Assembly (NCBI GenBank): GCA_934271465.1
Contig: CAKQRQ010000013.1
Location: forward strand, 1-37,666
Direction of reading: 5' to 3'
From: an uncultured Alphaproteobacteria bacterium
Lineage (GTDB): Bacteria > Pseudomonadota > Alphaproteobacteria > RF32 > CAG-239
DNA length: 37,666 nt
Under the pieces are notes generated by a model. That model was not told where the DNA came from and ran no database searches. It saw nothing but the letters and a program-made list of their open reading frames with translations. Shown here one piece after another: positions 1-8,879 of the stretch. Every line of letters starts with the position of its first letter. The first letter of the stretch is position 1. The position numbers were made by a program, and so were the translations under genes.

Positions 1-35
1 TTTTGCTTAGCCATCCCTATTCGCACCATTTTAAG

Positions 36-59
36 AACCTCCCTTGTGGAGGTTTTTTT
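36..59 (+). terminator. Intrinsic terminator in repeat copy 1
   Basis: Stem AACCTCC (36-42) pairs with GGAGGTT (48-54) across a 5-nt loop and runs into a T tract. It reads in the plus direction, so it would end a transcript entering from the left edge. Confidence 0.6.
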
Positions 60-180
60 GTGCTCTGCCAATCAGACTTCGCTCCTCTCGTCTTCTTGGG
101 GACGGGCCTCGCTTTGGAACCTAATTTCGTTTCGGGCTTTTCAGCCCTCTCTCAATAAGGTTTTCAAAGATGTTGCAGAC

Positions 181-208
181 AAAAACAACCGTTACTTCGG
201 TTGTTTTT
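181..208 (+). terminator. Intrinsic terminator, 11-bp perfect stem, bidirectional
   Basis: An 11-bp perfect stem (181-191 with 198-208) has a 6-nt loop, an A run on the left and a T run on the right. It could therefore work on both strands. On the minus strand it lies downstream of mutS and the small membrane peptide. Confidence 0.65.
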
Positions 209-239
209 GCTTAGCCATCCCTATTCGCACCATTTTAAG

Positions 240-263
240 AACCTCCCTTGTGGAGGTTTTTTT
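240..263 (+). terminator. Intrinsic terminator in repeat copy 2
   Basis: This is an exact copy of the 36-59 hairpin and T run, inside the second repeat unit. Confidence 0.55.
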
Positions 264-307
264 GTGCTCTGCCAATCAGACAAGTTCATTGTCAAAACGG
301 CTTTGAA

Positions 308-421
308 CTAAAGATATGATAAGAAATAAGCCATTGCTAAACAATAAACGACAATGCAAAGAATCAATCCTATGATGATGCCTTTTGAAAAATCAAATGT
401 TCCTTTAATAACTTTTTTCAT
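308..421 (-). CDS. Small single-pass membrane peptide (37 aa), unknown function
   Basis: An ATG at 421 opens a 37-codon frame that ends at TAG 308-310. A GGAAGG Shine-Dalgarno-like sequence lies a few bases upstream. The peptide starts with a short basic segment (MKKVIKG) and then has one hydrophobic stretch, roughly residues 14-36 (IIIGLILCIVVYCLAMAY), ending in FLSYL. This is typical of a short inner-membrane protein. It begins 38 bp after the mutS stop on the same strand, so it may share that transcript. I do not recognise a family. Its short length is the main doubt; the ribosome site and membrane segment support it. Confidence 0.5.
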   Translation of the reverse strand: MKKVIKGTFDFSKGIIIGLILCIVVYCLAMAYFLSYL

Positions 422-459
422 TTACCTTCCATCAGCTGTTAATCCTAAATAGGCAAATC

Positions 460-3150
460 TTAAAGAAGCTTTTTCAGCTCATAGAGTTTTTCAAGCGCCT
501 CGCGCGGGCTCAAGTCATCGGGATTGAGCGCCTCAAGTTCATCTAAGGCCGGAGAGGATATTTTTTCTTCAACCTTTTCTTTGACAAACGCAAACAACGG
601 CAGCTCGGCGGCCGCTTCCTTGGGCGATAAGCCTTTATTTTCGTGCTCAAGATTATGCAAAACCTGTTCGGCACGTTTTATCACGGCTTTGGGCAAACCC
701 GCTAATTTGGCCACATGGATACCGTAGCTGCGGTCGGCCGCGCCGTCCATCACCTCGTGCAGGAAGATAACCTCGTCATTGAACTCTTTGATTTTCATAC
801 AATGAAGGCTTAATCTTGCTAATTGACCTTTGAGCGCGGTCAACTCATGATAGTGAGTTGCGAAAATCGTGCGACAGCGGTTGATTTCATGCAGATATTC
901 GACCACCGCCCAAGCAATGGACAAGCCGTCAAACGTTGCCGTGCCGCGACCGATTTCATCTAATATCACAAAAGACCGCTCATCGGCACGATTGAGGATT
1001 CCGGCGGTTTCGACCATCTCTACCATAAAGGTTGAGCGGCCGCGCGCCAAATCATCGGACGCCCCCACTCGGGAGAAAATCTTGTTAATAACGCCGATAT
1101 GCGCGCTTTTACATGGCACATACGAGCCCATTTGCGCCATGATGGCAATAATGGCGTTTTGCCTGAGGTATGTCGATTTACCGGCCATATTGGGGCCTGT
1201 CAAGAGCCATAAATTGCCTGCGGCGCCGCCCATGCGGCAATCGTTTCCGACAAAAGGGCCTTCGTTTTCTTTGCGCAAGGCTTGCTCCACAACCGGATGC
1301 CGCCCCTCTTCTATCTCAAAAGTCAGGCTGTCATCTACAATCGGCCGACAATAATTATATTCCAACGCCAAATCGGCCAAACCCGCCGCCACGTCAATTT
1401 CAGCAAAGGCGTTTGAGGTTTTGACAATATCATCGGACGAGGCCTTAACAGCGGCGCAGAGCTCATCAAAAATCTCTTGCTCCATAGCCAATACTTTATC
1501 CGCTGCGCCGCGGATTTTGTCCTCAAGCTCGGTCAGTTCCACCGTTGTAAAACGCGACGCATTCAAAACCGACTGGCGGAAAATAAATGTTTTGTTATCT
1601 AAGACTTCAGCCGCGTTTTTGGCAGGAATCTCAATAAAATAGCCGATAACGCTGTTGTATTTGACTTTGAGGTGCGCAATGCCCGTTTGATCAATATATT
1701 TGCTCTGAAGCCCCAACACCGTTTTGTGACTGTCTTCTTTGAGGTGTTTCATCTCGTCCAGAGCCGCGGAATAGCCCTCGCGCACAAAACCGCCCTCGCG
1801 CGCCAGCAACGGCAAATCATCGGGCTTGAGCGCATCGGCCAATTTGGCAACCAAGGCCGAATGTTCGCCTAAATCACGCATTACCTGCTGCAAAGGCGCC
1901 GGAATCCCTGTAAGCATTTCGCCTTTGGCACTGCCGAAAGACAATAAATTGCGCATTTTAGGGATAATGCCCAAGGTGTTTTTGATGCTGTCCAGATCGC
2001 GTGGGCCGCCGCGCCCAACGCACAAACGCGACACCGCGCGACCGACATCGGCTGTTTCTTTCAACAACGCCCTCACCTCGCCACGCAATTCGTTGCGCGT
2101 TAGGAAAAATTCGACCATATCCAGTCTGTCATTGATGGCGGCCACATCCCGCAGCGGATTGGACACCCGCGCCGCTAACAACCGTCCGCCGGGGGCTGTC
2201 TGTGTGCGGTCAATGACCTTGAGAAGAGAAGCAGACTTGTCGCCGGACAAAGATTCGACAAGCTCCAACGAACGGCGTGTTGCCCCGTCAATCTCGACAA
2301 TTTGTTCTTCGGTCTGTCTTTTGGGCGGACACAACAGCGGAATTTTGCCTTTTTGGGAGGTTTCGACATAGTCTATCAGCACACCCGCCGCACTGACTTC
2401 CGCACGAGAAAAGCTCCCGAAAGATTCAAGTGTTTTGACCTCAAACACTTTTTGAAGATGCTCTTTGGCATTATCCGAGTTAAACCGGTCATCCGGCCAA
2501 ACGGTCAACTGCTCTTTGTGTTCCTTAAACAGCGCAAACAAAGCCGGCTGATGCACCTGAGAATCGGCAATCACAAGTTCCGCCGGCACAAGCCTTGCCA
2601 AAGCACCCGATAATATTTGCTCCTCGGACTCGCTGCCAAGGCTAAATTCCTGTGTGTAAAATTCGCCCGTTGAGATATCCAGCCACGCCAGCCCCAAACT
2701 CCCGCCGACTTTGGACACGGCCATCAAAAAGTTATTCTTTTTGGCATCCAGTAAAGGATCTTCGGTCAGGGTTCCGGCCGTGACAAGGCGGATAACCTCA
2801 CGCCGGACGACGGACTTTGCCCCGCGCTTCTTAGCCTCTTTGGGATCTTCGGCCTGCTCGCAAATCGCAACCTTATACCCCTGCCTAATCAATTTGGCCA
2901 AATAGCTTTCATAGGCATGGAACGGCACGCCGCACATCGGGATATCGGCGCCTTCGACCTTGCCCCGTTTGGTCAGCGCAATATCCAAGGCCTTGGACGC
3001 CTTAAACGCATCATCCAAAAATAATTCGTAAAAATCGCCCAAACGATAAAATAACAGATAATCGGGATAGTCCCGCTTTATCTTGATGTATTGAGCCATC
3101 ATAGGGGTGGCCTGAGCCAGCTTGTCAAAATCAAAATCCATTTTCGTCAT
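460..3150 (-). CDS. mutS: DNA mismatch repair protein MutS
   Basis: MutS recognises base mismatches and small loops and recruits MutL for strand repair. All family landmarks are present in 896 residues, a normal length. The N-terminal mismatch-binding domain carries the Phe-X-Glu motif (F40-Y41-E42 in GDFYELF). The connector, core and clamp regions follow. The ATPase has a Walker A TGPNMAGKST and a Walker B ILDEIGRG. A short ELPLF-type segment near the C-terminus resembles a beta-clamp contact site. The start at 3150 gives MTKMDF; a second ATG three codons later is an alternative. The gene is divergent from the sensor kinase, with only 83 bp between their starts, and is followed by a 37-residue membrane peptide gene. 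Confidence 0.98.
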   Translation of the reverse strand: MTKMDFDFDKLAQATPMMAQYIKIKRDYPDYLLFYRLGDFYELFLDDAFKASKALDIALTKRGKVEGADIPMCGVPFHAYESYLAKLIRQGYKVAICEQAEDPKEAKKRGAKSVVRREVIRLVTAGTLTEDPLLDAKKNNFLMAVSKVGGSLGLAWLDISTGEFYTQEFSLGSESEEQILSGALARLVPAELVIADSQVHQPALFALFKEHKEQLTVWPDDRFNSDNAKEHLQKVFEVKTLESFGSFSRAEVSAAGVLIDYVETSQKGKIPLLCPPKRQTEEQIVEIDGATRRSLELVESLSGDKSASLLKVIDRTQTAPGGRLLAARVSNPLRDVAAINDRLDMVEFFLTRNELRGEVRALLKETADVGRAVSRLCVGRGGPRDLDSIKNTLGIIPKMRNLLSFGSAKGEMLTGIPAPLQQVMRDLGEHSALVAKLADALKPDDLPLLAREGGFVREGYSAALDEMKHLKEDSHKTVLGLQSKYIDQTGIAHLKVKYNSVIGYFIEIPAKNAAEVLDNKTFIFRQSVLNASRFTTVELTELEDKIRGAADKVLAMEQEIFDELCAAVKASSDDIVKTSNAFAEIDVAAGLADLALEYNYCRPIVDDSLTFEIEEGRHPVVEQALRKENEGPFVGNDCRMGGAAGNLWLLTGPNMAGKSTYLRQNAIIAIMAQMGSYVPCKSAHIGVINKIFSRVGASDDLARGRSTFMVEMVETAGILNRADERSFVILDEIGRGTATFDGLSIAWAVVEYLHEINRCRTIFATHYHELTALKGQLARLSLHCMKIKEFNDEVIFLHEVMDGAADRSYGIHVAKLAGLPKAVIKRAEQVLHNLEHENKGLSPKEAAAELPLFAFVKEKVEEKISSPALDELEALNPDDLSPREALEKLYELKKLL

Positions 3151-3233
3151 CTTTAGCTTTTTTAAACTTGTTGTATATTATTATAATTAAAATTTTTGGT
3201 CTAGCACATTTTTTTGAAACGGTGGAGAATCCC

Positions 3234-4664
3234 ATGTTTGAAAAGGCAAGAAATTCGCTCGGGTTTGAGAAAAACACCCAATTTGTCGAAAGAATTTTGT
3301 TTTTGAGCTTTCCGACGGCGTTGGTTTTTGTGGTTTTGTCCGGATTTAATCTGGTCGATCCGATATTGGCCGTTATTTCGCTGGCGGCGGTTGTCGCGTT
3401 TAATATTGCGCTTCTGTTTCCGCTGACTTTTGAGCTGCAGCAAATTAAAAGATATGTCAAAAAACTGTCTCAAGGAGAAATTTCGGCTGAAGATTTAATC
3501 ACGTTGTCCGAAGACGAATCAAAAGATCTGATTGAGGCGATTAACACCATGCATCGATTTTGGGCGCAAAAGGCTGATGTATTGGAAGCGCAGACTATCT
3601 CCGATACGGCGGTTTTGGACAGTCTACCCGACCCGATTATGGTTATTGACCGTCTGGGAAATATTTTGGGGGCGAATCTGTCGGCTCGCACAGCTTTTGG
3701 CGAAAATATCACTCAGAAAAACATCGACAAGGTTTTTCCGTCAAACAATTTTATTAATGCGGTTAATCGCGTTTTGACTGAAAAATCTCTCTCCGAAAAC
3801 CTGATTTTTTATATCGGGAAGCCCGTTGACCAAAAATTTTATACCCATATCAAACAACTGCCCTTTTTGGCCAAAGGCAAAGCCGCAGCTGTTATTTCTA
3901 TTTATGATTTGACAAAGGCGCTCAAAGTCGAAAAAATGCAATCAGACTTTGTGGCCAATGCCAGCCATGAACTCAGGACGCCGCTTTCGGTTATCTCCGG
4001 CTTTGTCGAAACTTTGCGCACGTCGGCCAAAGATGATGCTGAGGCTCGGGAAAAGTTCCTCAAAATCATCGCAGACCAGACGGAATATATGTCGGCTTTG
4101 GTCGAAAATCTTTTGTCTTTGTCGCGGATTGAACTTAATCAGGATCAAAAACCGCAAGACAAAGTTGATCCGCTGGAGATTGTGGAAGATGTGGCTCAAT
4201 CGTTGGAAATAAAGGCAAAAGAACGCAAAATGACGTTTCATATTATTGCCGATAAAGAGATTGATCCCGTCAGAGCCGATGCCCAGCAAATCAGGCAGAT
4301 TGTGCAAAATCTGGCGGATAATGCCATTAAATACGGTCTGGAGGGAACGGAAATTACTTTAAGGATTAATCAGGTCGAAAATATTCCGCCGTCTACCGCC
4401 AGCAAGGTTGCCGACGGAGCAGCTGTTGCGATTTCCGTGAACAACAAAGGGCCGAAAATTCCGCAGGAAAATCTGGCACGTCTGACAGAACGCTTTTACC
4501 GCCTGCAGGAACATAAAGATAAAAACATCAAAGGAACGGGGCTTGGGCTGGCCATTGCCAAACATATCATTATTCGGCATGAGGGCAATCTGACAGTCAA
4601 CTCGAACGGCTATAACGGGACAACTTTTACAATTTATCTTCCGGTGTTTGAAGACGGAAAGTAA
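3234..4664 (+). CDS. PhoR-like PAS sensor histidine kinase
   Basis: This is a membrane sensor kinase of 476 residues. I place the start at ATG 3234 because GGTGGAG sits 6 nt upstream (3221-3227); the frame is open further left but without such a site. Two hydrophobic segments (about residues 20-65) are followed by a PAS domain (about 125-225, LPDPIMVIDRLGNILGANLS), then a HisKA domain with the phosphorylated histidine in NASHELRTPLS (H245). The HATPase part has an N box (NLADNAIKYG) and a GTGLGLAIAKH box. The layout matches PhoR, the phosphate sensor partner of PhoB. However, no response regulator or pst gene is next to it, so the signal is not proven and I give no symbol. A TATAAT at 3182-3187 lies in the divergent gap with mutS. 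Confidence 0.88.
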   Translation: MFEKARNSLGFEKNTQFVERILFLSFPTALVFVVLSGFNLVDPILAVISLAAVVAFNIALLFPLTFELQQIKRYVKKLSQGEISAEDLITLSEDESKDLIEAINTMHRFWAQKADVLEAQTISDTAVLDSLPDPIMVIDRLGNILGANLSARTAFGENITQKNIDKVFPSNNFINAVNRVLTEKSLSENLIFYIGKPVDQKFYTHIKQLPFLAKGKAAAVISIYDLTKALKVEKMQSDFVANASHELRTPLSVISGFVETLRTSAKDDAEAREKFLKIIADQTEYMSALVENLLSLSRIELNQDQKPQDKVDPLEIVEDVAQSLEIKAKERKMTFHIIADKEIDPVRADAQQIRQIVQNLADNAIKYGLEGTEITLRINQVENIPPSTASKVADGAAVAISVNNKGPKIPQENLARLTERFYRLQEHKDKNIKGTGLGLAIAKHIIIRHEGNLTVNSNGYNGTTFTIYLPVFEDGK

Positions 4665-4734
4665 GGTGCTGTCGACACTAAGAAGTAGTCAATTAAGCCA
4701 GAAGCCAAAATATGGTCATTCTCGTTCAACTTTT

Positions 4735-4980
4735 TATAGTCATGTTCGGACTTGATCTCTCTTTTGTCATCCTCGTGCCCGAGCGCAAGCGAGGAATAGA
4801 CACGGGGATCCAGGAAAATTTTGATTCCTTGTTCGACCTGGATATTCGGGTCAAGCCCGAATATGACAGAAAAAGGAAATCGGCTAAAGCCTCGGGCACG
4901 AGGATGACAATGGATGGGTCAAGCCCGAACATGACAATAAAAGGGCGGTTTGGATATTCGGGTCAAGCCCGAATATGACT
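4735..4980. repeat. Palindromic intergenic repeat element (nested inverted repeats)
   Basis: The 327-bp gap 4665-4991 holds no convincing gene. It contains an 18-bp perfect inverted repeat (4766-4783 with 4891-4908, core CTCGTGCCCGAG). Between and after its arms are two identical hairpins with 9-bp arms ATATTCGGG and CCCGAATAT (4842-4864 and 4954-4976) sharing the loop TCAAG. Related half-copies lie at 4741-4755 and 4916-4935. The design resembles the REP-like palindromes scattered between genes in many proteobacteria, which often produce spurious short frames on both strands, as here. It separates the convergent kinase and flagellin genes and may stabilise or end both messages. Confidence 0.75.
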
Positions 4981-4991
4981 TTGGAGAATTT

Positions 4992-6941
4992 TTATCCAAA
5001 CAAGGCCAGCACGCTTTGGGCGGAGTTGGCCGCAAGTGAAAGCGCGTTGGTGGCGAGTTGTTGGCGGGTTTGGAGCGCCAAGTAATTTGCGGATTCCTCG
5101 TTCATATCAGCGAGCACAAGATTATCCGCGCCAGTTTCGAGAACATCTGTCAGCGCCTCGGTAAAATTCTGCCGCGTTTGGATTATAGTGTAATTATTTC
5201 CAAGTTCAGCTTGAAACGTGCGGATTTTGTTAACAGCTGATAAAAGTTCCTTGATAGAGTTTGCGATATCGCCTTGAGTTGTCCACTCGGCTTTAGTCAG
5301 CCCCAACGCGGCGGAACTCATATCTTGCCCCTGAACGGTTAATTTGTTGTTTCGGGTTTCGTTGAACACAACATCAAGCTTTTCATTCTTCAAAAGGTTG
5401 ACGCCCTGATAGGACGAATCATTAATTAATCTATCATACTGCTCAAAGGCTTTGTTATATTGGTTGGCATAAGATGAATCTGTTGAGGTTATTGTCTGAT
5501 ACCCTTTGGCTCCCTGCTCGGCTTTAGCTTGAAGAACATTAACCATTTCATCTAAGAAATCCAACGACGGCGCAGTTTCTCCGGCGGCTTCCGCAAATCC
5601 GGCCGGAAGGTTATTATTGAGCATCGTGTTGTCGCTGACATCGGTGTCTGTTTTGTAAACCTTGCCATTATGGCTGAATTTCGAACCCGCTACCGCATTA
5701 AAGGTTAGCTGATTATTCTGATTATAAAATAATTGCCCAGAACTTTTCAAATTAAGCTGAGCTTGAGTAGAGTTTAAATTAACATCCAAAGAAAGATTAT
5801 CATTTAACCCTGCAAATCCAACCATTGTTTTCAAATTGAAACATGAATTATCATTTAATGTAAGCTCATTATAAAAAACTCCCTCATTTTCCGAAACAAC
5901 ATTCGCTTGACTATTTCCGTTCATATTTACATTAATGGATTCTAAAGCTCTATCAAAAGAATAAAGATTTAACTTTGAATCATTCAAAAGAGTTATTGTT
6001 CCAGACGATATCCCTCTAGATAAGCGCTGTTCCATTTTGATGTTCAAATTTCCATTCAATTGAACGCTTTGTCCATTTAAAATTAATCCATAAGAAAGAA
6101 TTTTTCTATCTTCATTTCGCCCTTTTTCATAGATAAAACTATTTCCTGTAATTATTGTATTTGCACCGACAGAAACCCCTCTGGAATCAACCTTAGAAAC
6201 GCCAGAAAGATCATAAGCTTTTTGGCTTGCATTATCCATCATTACATCAAGATTATTAAGGATAGTATTTGAAAAACCATACAAACTAACAAGGCTAGAA
6301 ACAACATCCGAGCGCATAACACCATGGATTGAGATGTCAGAAACAACTAAATTATCTGCTTGAGTTCGAATGCCTTGTATAATATTCAATTTTTCTAAAT
6401 CAATGTCGATGCTCGAGAATTTTCTTGTATCCGGTTCTTCAACGCCGTAATAGCCCACACCGACAAGATTTTGTCCGGCTTTTAGGCTGATTTGTCCTTC
6501 CGCTTGGATATTCCCATAAATGACAATGTTTCCTTGGACGCCGCTGTCCAAGGCTGTCTTTAATTCCGCCCAATTACTTGCAACCGCCGCAACGTTTTCT
6601 TGACTTGCAAACCATTCTTTGCTCGGGATTTTGGTTGCCGCGAGGGCTTCGGTAGCTATGGCTGACGCTTGTTCTAAAAACGACACCCCGCTTGTCAGGC
6701 CTTGTGTCGCCGCTTGAATGGTTTGTATCCCCTGTCCCATCGCGTCAAGGAGCGCGTCCAAGTCTGATGCTCTATTTGTTAAGGCGCGGGCTTGATAATA
6801 ACTTGACGCATTATCAATTGCGGAATTGACTTTCTTTCCTGTCGAAAGCCTTTCCTGCGTCGTGTTCATTTGTTTGGAGATGTTTTTGAGGCTGTTTAAG
6901 TTACTCCGCATTGACGCCGTCAGCGTGATACTCTTTACCAT
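4992..6941 (-). CDS. Flagellin with a long variable central region
   Basis: This is the structural subunit of the flagellar filament, secreted by the flagellar type III system. The N-terminal D0/D1 helices match the family (RSNLNSLKNISKQM, then RLSTGKKVNSAIDNASSYY, residues about 10-50), as do the C-terminal helices (about 550-649, ending NSAQSVLALFG). At 649 residues it is longer than most alphaproteobacterial flagellins. The extra length is a middle region (about 130-440) rich in Asn, Ser, Val, Ile and Leu with repeated short strands, which suggests a surface-exposed beta-rich domain. This middle part is visibly more A/T-rich than the ends. A GGAGGTG ribosome site precedes ATG 6941. No other flagellar gene is in the window, and the gene stands alone. 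Confidence 0.93.
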   Translation of the reverse strand: MVKSITLTASMRSNLNSLKNISKQMNTTQERLSTGKKVNSAIDNASSYYQARALTNRASDLDALLDAMGQGIQTIQAATQGLTSGVSFLEQASAIATEALAATKIPSKEWFASQENVAAVASNWAELKTALDSGVQGNIVIYGNIQAEGQISLKAGQNLVGVGYYGVEEPDTRKFSSIDIDLEKLNIIQGIRTQADNLVVSDISIHGVMRSDVVSSLVSLYGFSNTILNNLDVMMDNASQKAYDLSGVSKVDSRGVSVGANTIITGNSFIYEKGRNEDRKILSYGLILNGQSVQLNGNLNIKMEQRLSRGISSGTITLLNDSKLNLYSFDRALESINVNMNGNSQANVVSENEGVFYNELTLNDNSCFNLKTMVGFAGLNDNLSLDVNLNSTQAQLNLKSSGQLFYNQNNQLTFNAVAGSKFSHNGKVYKTDTDVSDNTMLNNNLPAGFAEAAGETAPSLDFLDEMVNVLQAKAEQGAKGYQTITSTDSSYANQYNKAFEQYDRLINDSSYQGVNLLKNEKLDVVFNETRNNKLTVQGQDMSSAALGLTKAEWTTQGDIANSIKELLSAVNKIRTFQAELGNNYTIIQTRQNFTEALTDVLETGADNLVLADMNEESANYLALQTRQQLATNALSLAANSAQSVLALFG

Positions 6942-7194
6942 ATCACACCTCCCCGTTGCGAATGCGCGGAAAGCCTAGAAACTGTAGGGGGGGGGTAAGA
7001 CGAGGCGTGTGCTTGAACCACCCGCGGCACCTGCCGCAAGTCCGTTCAATTCGTTGCTGTCATTTCCAAACACCACTCAAAAACCTCGTTTTTATACCTT
7101 AAAAGAAGAGCAAAAGTCTCCTTTTTACTCTCCTTTTAATCTATTATCTTTCCTCTCCGTTTCAATCTGTTTCGGAAAGTTATACAAAGATTTT
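6942..7194 (-). promoter_or_regulatory. Flagellin upstream region with G9/C9 homopolymer and hairpin
   Basis: No gene is seen between flagellin and rnj. The region holds nine consecutive G (6987-6995, C on the flagellin strand), 46 bp upstream of the flagellin start. It also holds a small perfect hairpin (GCGGCA at 7024-7029 with TGCCGC at 7032-7037) about 85 bp upstream. I could not identify a convincing sigma-28 or sigma-54 promoter. The homopolymer lies in the leader or promoter zone, so its length could alter expression. Confidence 0.4.
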
Positions 7195-8856
7195 TTATCC
7201 GATTTTGAAAAAGTGCATAAAAACAACCGGTTTGATATCTGTTGCTTTGAAAATCTGGCGTCTGATACGCGCGGCCAAATATTCTTTAATCTGCTTTTCG
7301 TTTCCGTTGAGTTTAGCCGTTTCTTTGTCAATATCGCGCTTGATGTCTGCAATAATTTCGGCCTTGAGCTCCTCAAACGCCGCCTCTTCCAAAATATCAA
7401 TCGAACTGATTTCCAAATCCAGCAATTTCCAGTCTTTGTCAAACACCGCGCTGATAAACACCGAACAATTATAGGCAATGCGCTTGCGGTTTTTAACCAG
7501 CTGCGACTCAAGCGGAGTCAGCTGTTTGCGGTCGACGCCGAGCTTACAGGTCGGGATTTCGTCAACAATCTCGCCGTGATGTTCCCAGATGCGGACAACC
7601 TCGCCGTTGCGGGCAATCACCACATCGCCCACGCCGTTTTCCAGCGCCAATTTCTTTTGCTTGCGGATATTGCGCTTGTCGCCGTGAACCGGTATCACAA
7701 CCTTTGGCGTCAAGAGCCGATACATCTCCAAAATCTGCGCCGGTGTCGCATGGCCGGAGGCATGAACCTCAAAATCTTCCGTTGAGATGACCTCAACCCC
7801 CGCATCACGCAGTTTTTCCTGCATACGTTCGATTTTTTCCTCGTTTCCGGGGATAATCTTTGATGAAAAGATAATGCTGTCGCCTTTATTTAGGGAAATT
7901 TCCTTACTTTCGCCGTTTGCAATTCGACTTAAAGCTGAACGATAGTCCCCTTGAGAACCAGCGCAAATATATAGAATTTTATCCAACGGAATATCTTTGG
8001 CCTCTTTGACATCAAAAGCCTTTGGACAGTCTTTCAAATAGCCGCACTCGCACGCAATTTTGAAATTTTGGTTGAGCGAATGTCCCGAAATAACCGCCGT
8101 CCGTCCGGCCGCCTCAGCCGCTAAAATCAAGCTCTCCAGCCGCATAATGTTTGACGCAAAGCACGTCGCCACAACCGTATTTTTAAGTGTGGGAACAAGG
8201 GCTATCAAGTTTTTGCGAACCTCATATTCGCTGGGCTCCCGTTTTTCCTCGCCCATGTTGGTCGAATCCCCGACATAGAGTTCAACCCCGTCGGCCGCTA
8301 ATTTTTGTAAAGCCGGATAGTCCGTCGGCAAAATCTTTGTCCGGCCGTCGTCAAAACGCCAGTCCGTCGCATGCAGAATATTTCCGTATTTGGTGCGGAT
8401 AATCAGCCCCGAGCTTTGCGGCACCGAATGAACCAGCGACACAAATTCGACCGTAAAATTTTGAAGCTTAACAACCGGATTTTGCGTCGCCGAATGTAAA
8501 TCCGCAAAATTGGTCAGGTGATATTCATCCAGACGCGCCTTGATGTGCCCCAAAGTAAAGTCGTTTGCCCAGACCGGACAATTAAGCTTGGGCAAAACAT
8601 GCCCAATGGCGCCAAAGTGATCCTCGTGCCCGTGCGTGATAAACATCGCTTCGATATCGTCGCGGTATGTTTCCAAAAACGACGCATCGGCCAAGCCCAT
8701 TTCCATCCCCGGAAAATCATCGCGCAAAAAACCATAACCCGCGTCGACCACAATAATTTTGCCGTCGACAATATAGGCAAACATATTAAACCCGACTTCT
8801 TCGGCGCCCCCGAGGGCAACAAAATATATTCCTTCTTTATTAAACTCTTCTACCAT
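7195..8856 (-). CDS. rnj: Ribonuclease J family metallo-beta-lactamase exo/endonuclease
   Basis: RNase J degrades and processes RNA with 5'-to-3' exonuclease and endonuclease activity. The protein has 553 residues, the usual length. It has the zinc-binding HGHEDH motif (H75, H77, D79, H80), a later histidine in LVHSVPQSSG, the HATDWRFD segment, the beta-CASP region, and SGHATPAQILEMYRLL and PVHGDKRN near the C-terminal side of the core. The remaining roughly 120 residues are charged and helical, as in bacterial RNase J. It sits 23 bp downstream of birA, the last gene of the nuoL-nuoM-nuoN-birA-rnj string that is common in Alphaproteobacteria. An AAGGAA lies upstream of ATG 8856. Confidence 0.94.
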   Translation of the reverse strand: MVEEFNKEGIYFVALGGAEEVGFNMFAYIVDGKIIVVDAGYGFLRDDFPGMEMGLADASFLETYRDDIEAMFITHGHEDHFGAIGHVLPKLNCPVWANDFTLGHIKARLDEYHLTNFADLHSATQNPVVKLQNFTVEFVSLVHSVPQSSGLIIRTKYGNILHATDWRFDDGRTKILPTDYPALQKLAADGVELYVGDSTNMGEEKREPSEYEVRKNLIALVPTLKNTVVATCFASNIMRLESLILAAEAAGRTAVISGHSLNQNFKIACECGYLKDCPKAFDVKEAKDIPLDKILYICAGSQGDYRSALSRIANGESKEISLNKGDSIIFSSKIIPGNEEKIERMQEKLRDAGVEVISTEDFEVHASGHATPAQILEMYRLLTPKVVIPVHGDKRNIRKQKKLALENGVGDVVIARNGEVVRIWEHHGEIVDEIPTCKLGVDRKQLTPLESQLVKNRKRIAYNCSVFISAVFDKDWKLLDLEISSIDILEEAAFEELKAEIIADIKRDIDKETAKLNGNEKQIKEYLAARIRRQIFKATDIKPVVFMHFFKIG

Positions 8857-8879
8857 TCTTTTTTATTTATTCCTTTTCT

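Larger units (their letters stand above)
1..281. repeat. Tandem 204-bp terminator-rich repeat (one full unit plus part of the next)
   Basis: Bases 1-77 are repeated without a mismatch at 205-281, a period of 204 bp. The unit carries two strong hairpins followed by T runs (at 36-59 and 181-208, the first recurring at 240-263). Base 1 lies exactly where the T run of another 181-208-type hairpin would end, so the array probably continues to the left of the window. The reading frame crossing it (46-306) only translates the repeat and shows no protein family. I see no gene in 1-307. The function is unknown; an array of gene tails or small-RNA terminators is possible. Confidence 0.8.

Noticed and set aside
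46..306. 86-codon frame across the left-edge repeats
   Set aside because: It simply translates the repeat and its terminator hairpins twice.
6942..7080. Sigma-54 or sigma-28 promoter for flagellin
   Set aside because: No TGGCAC-N5-TTGC pair and no convincing TAAA/GCCGATAA pair on the minus strand.
7009..7785. Plus-strand open frame of 258 codons
   Set aside because: It mostly lies opposite the RNase J gene, whose motifs are complete; no ribosome site or family.
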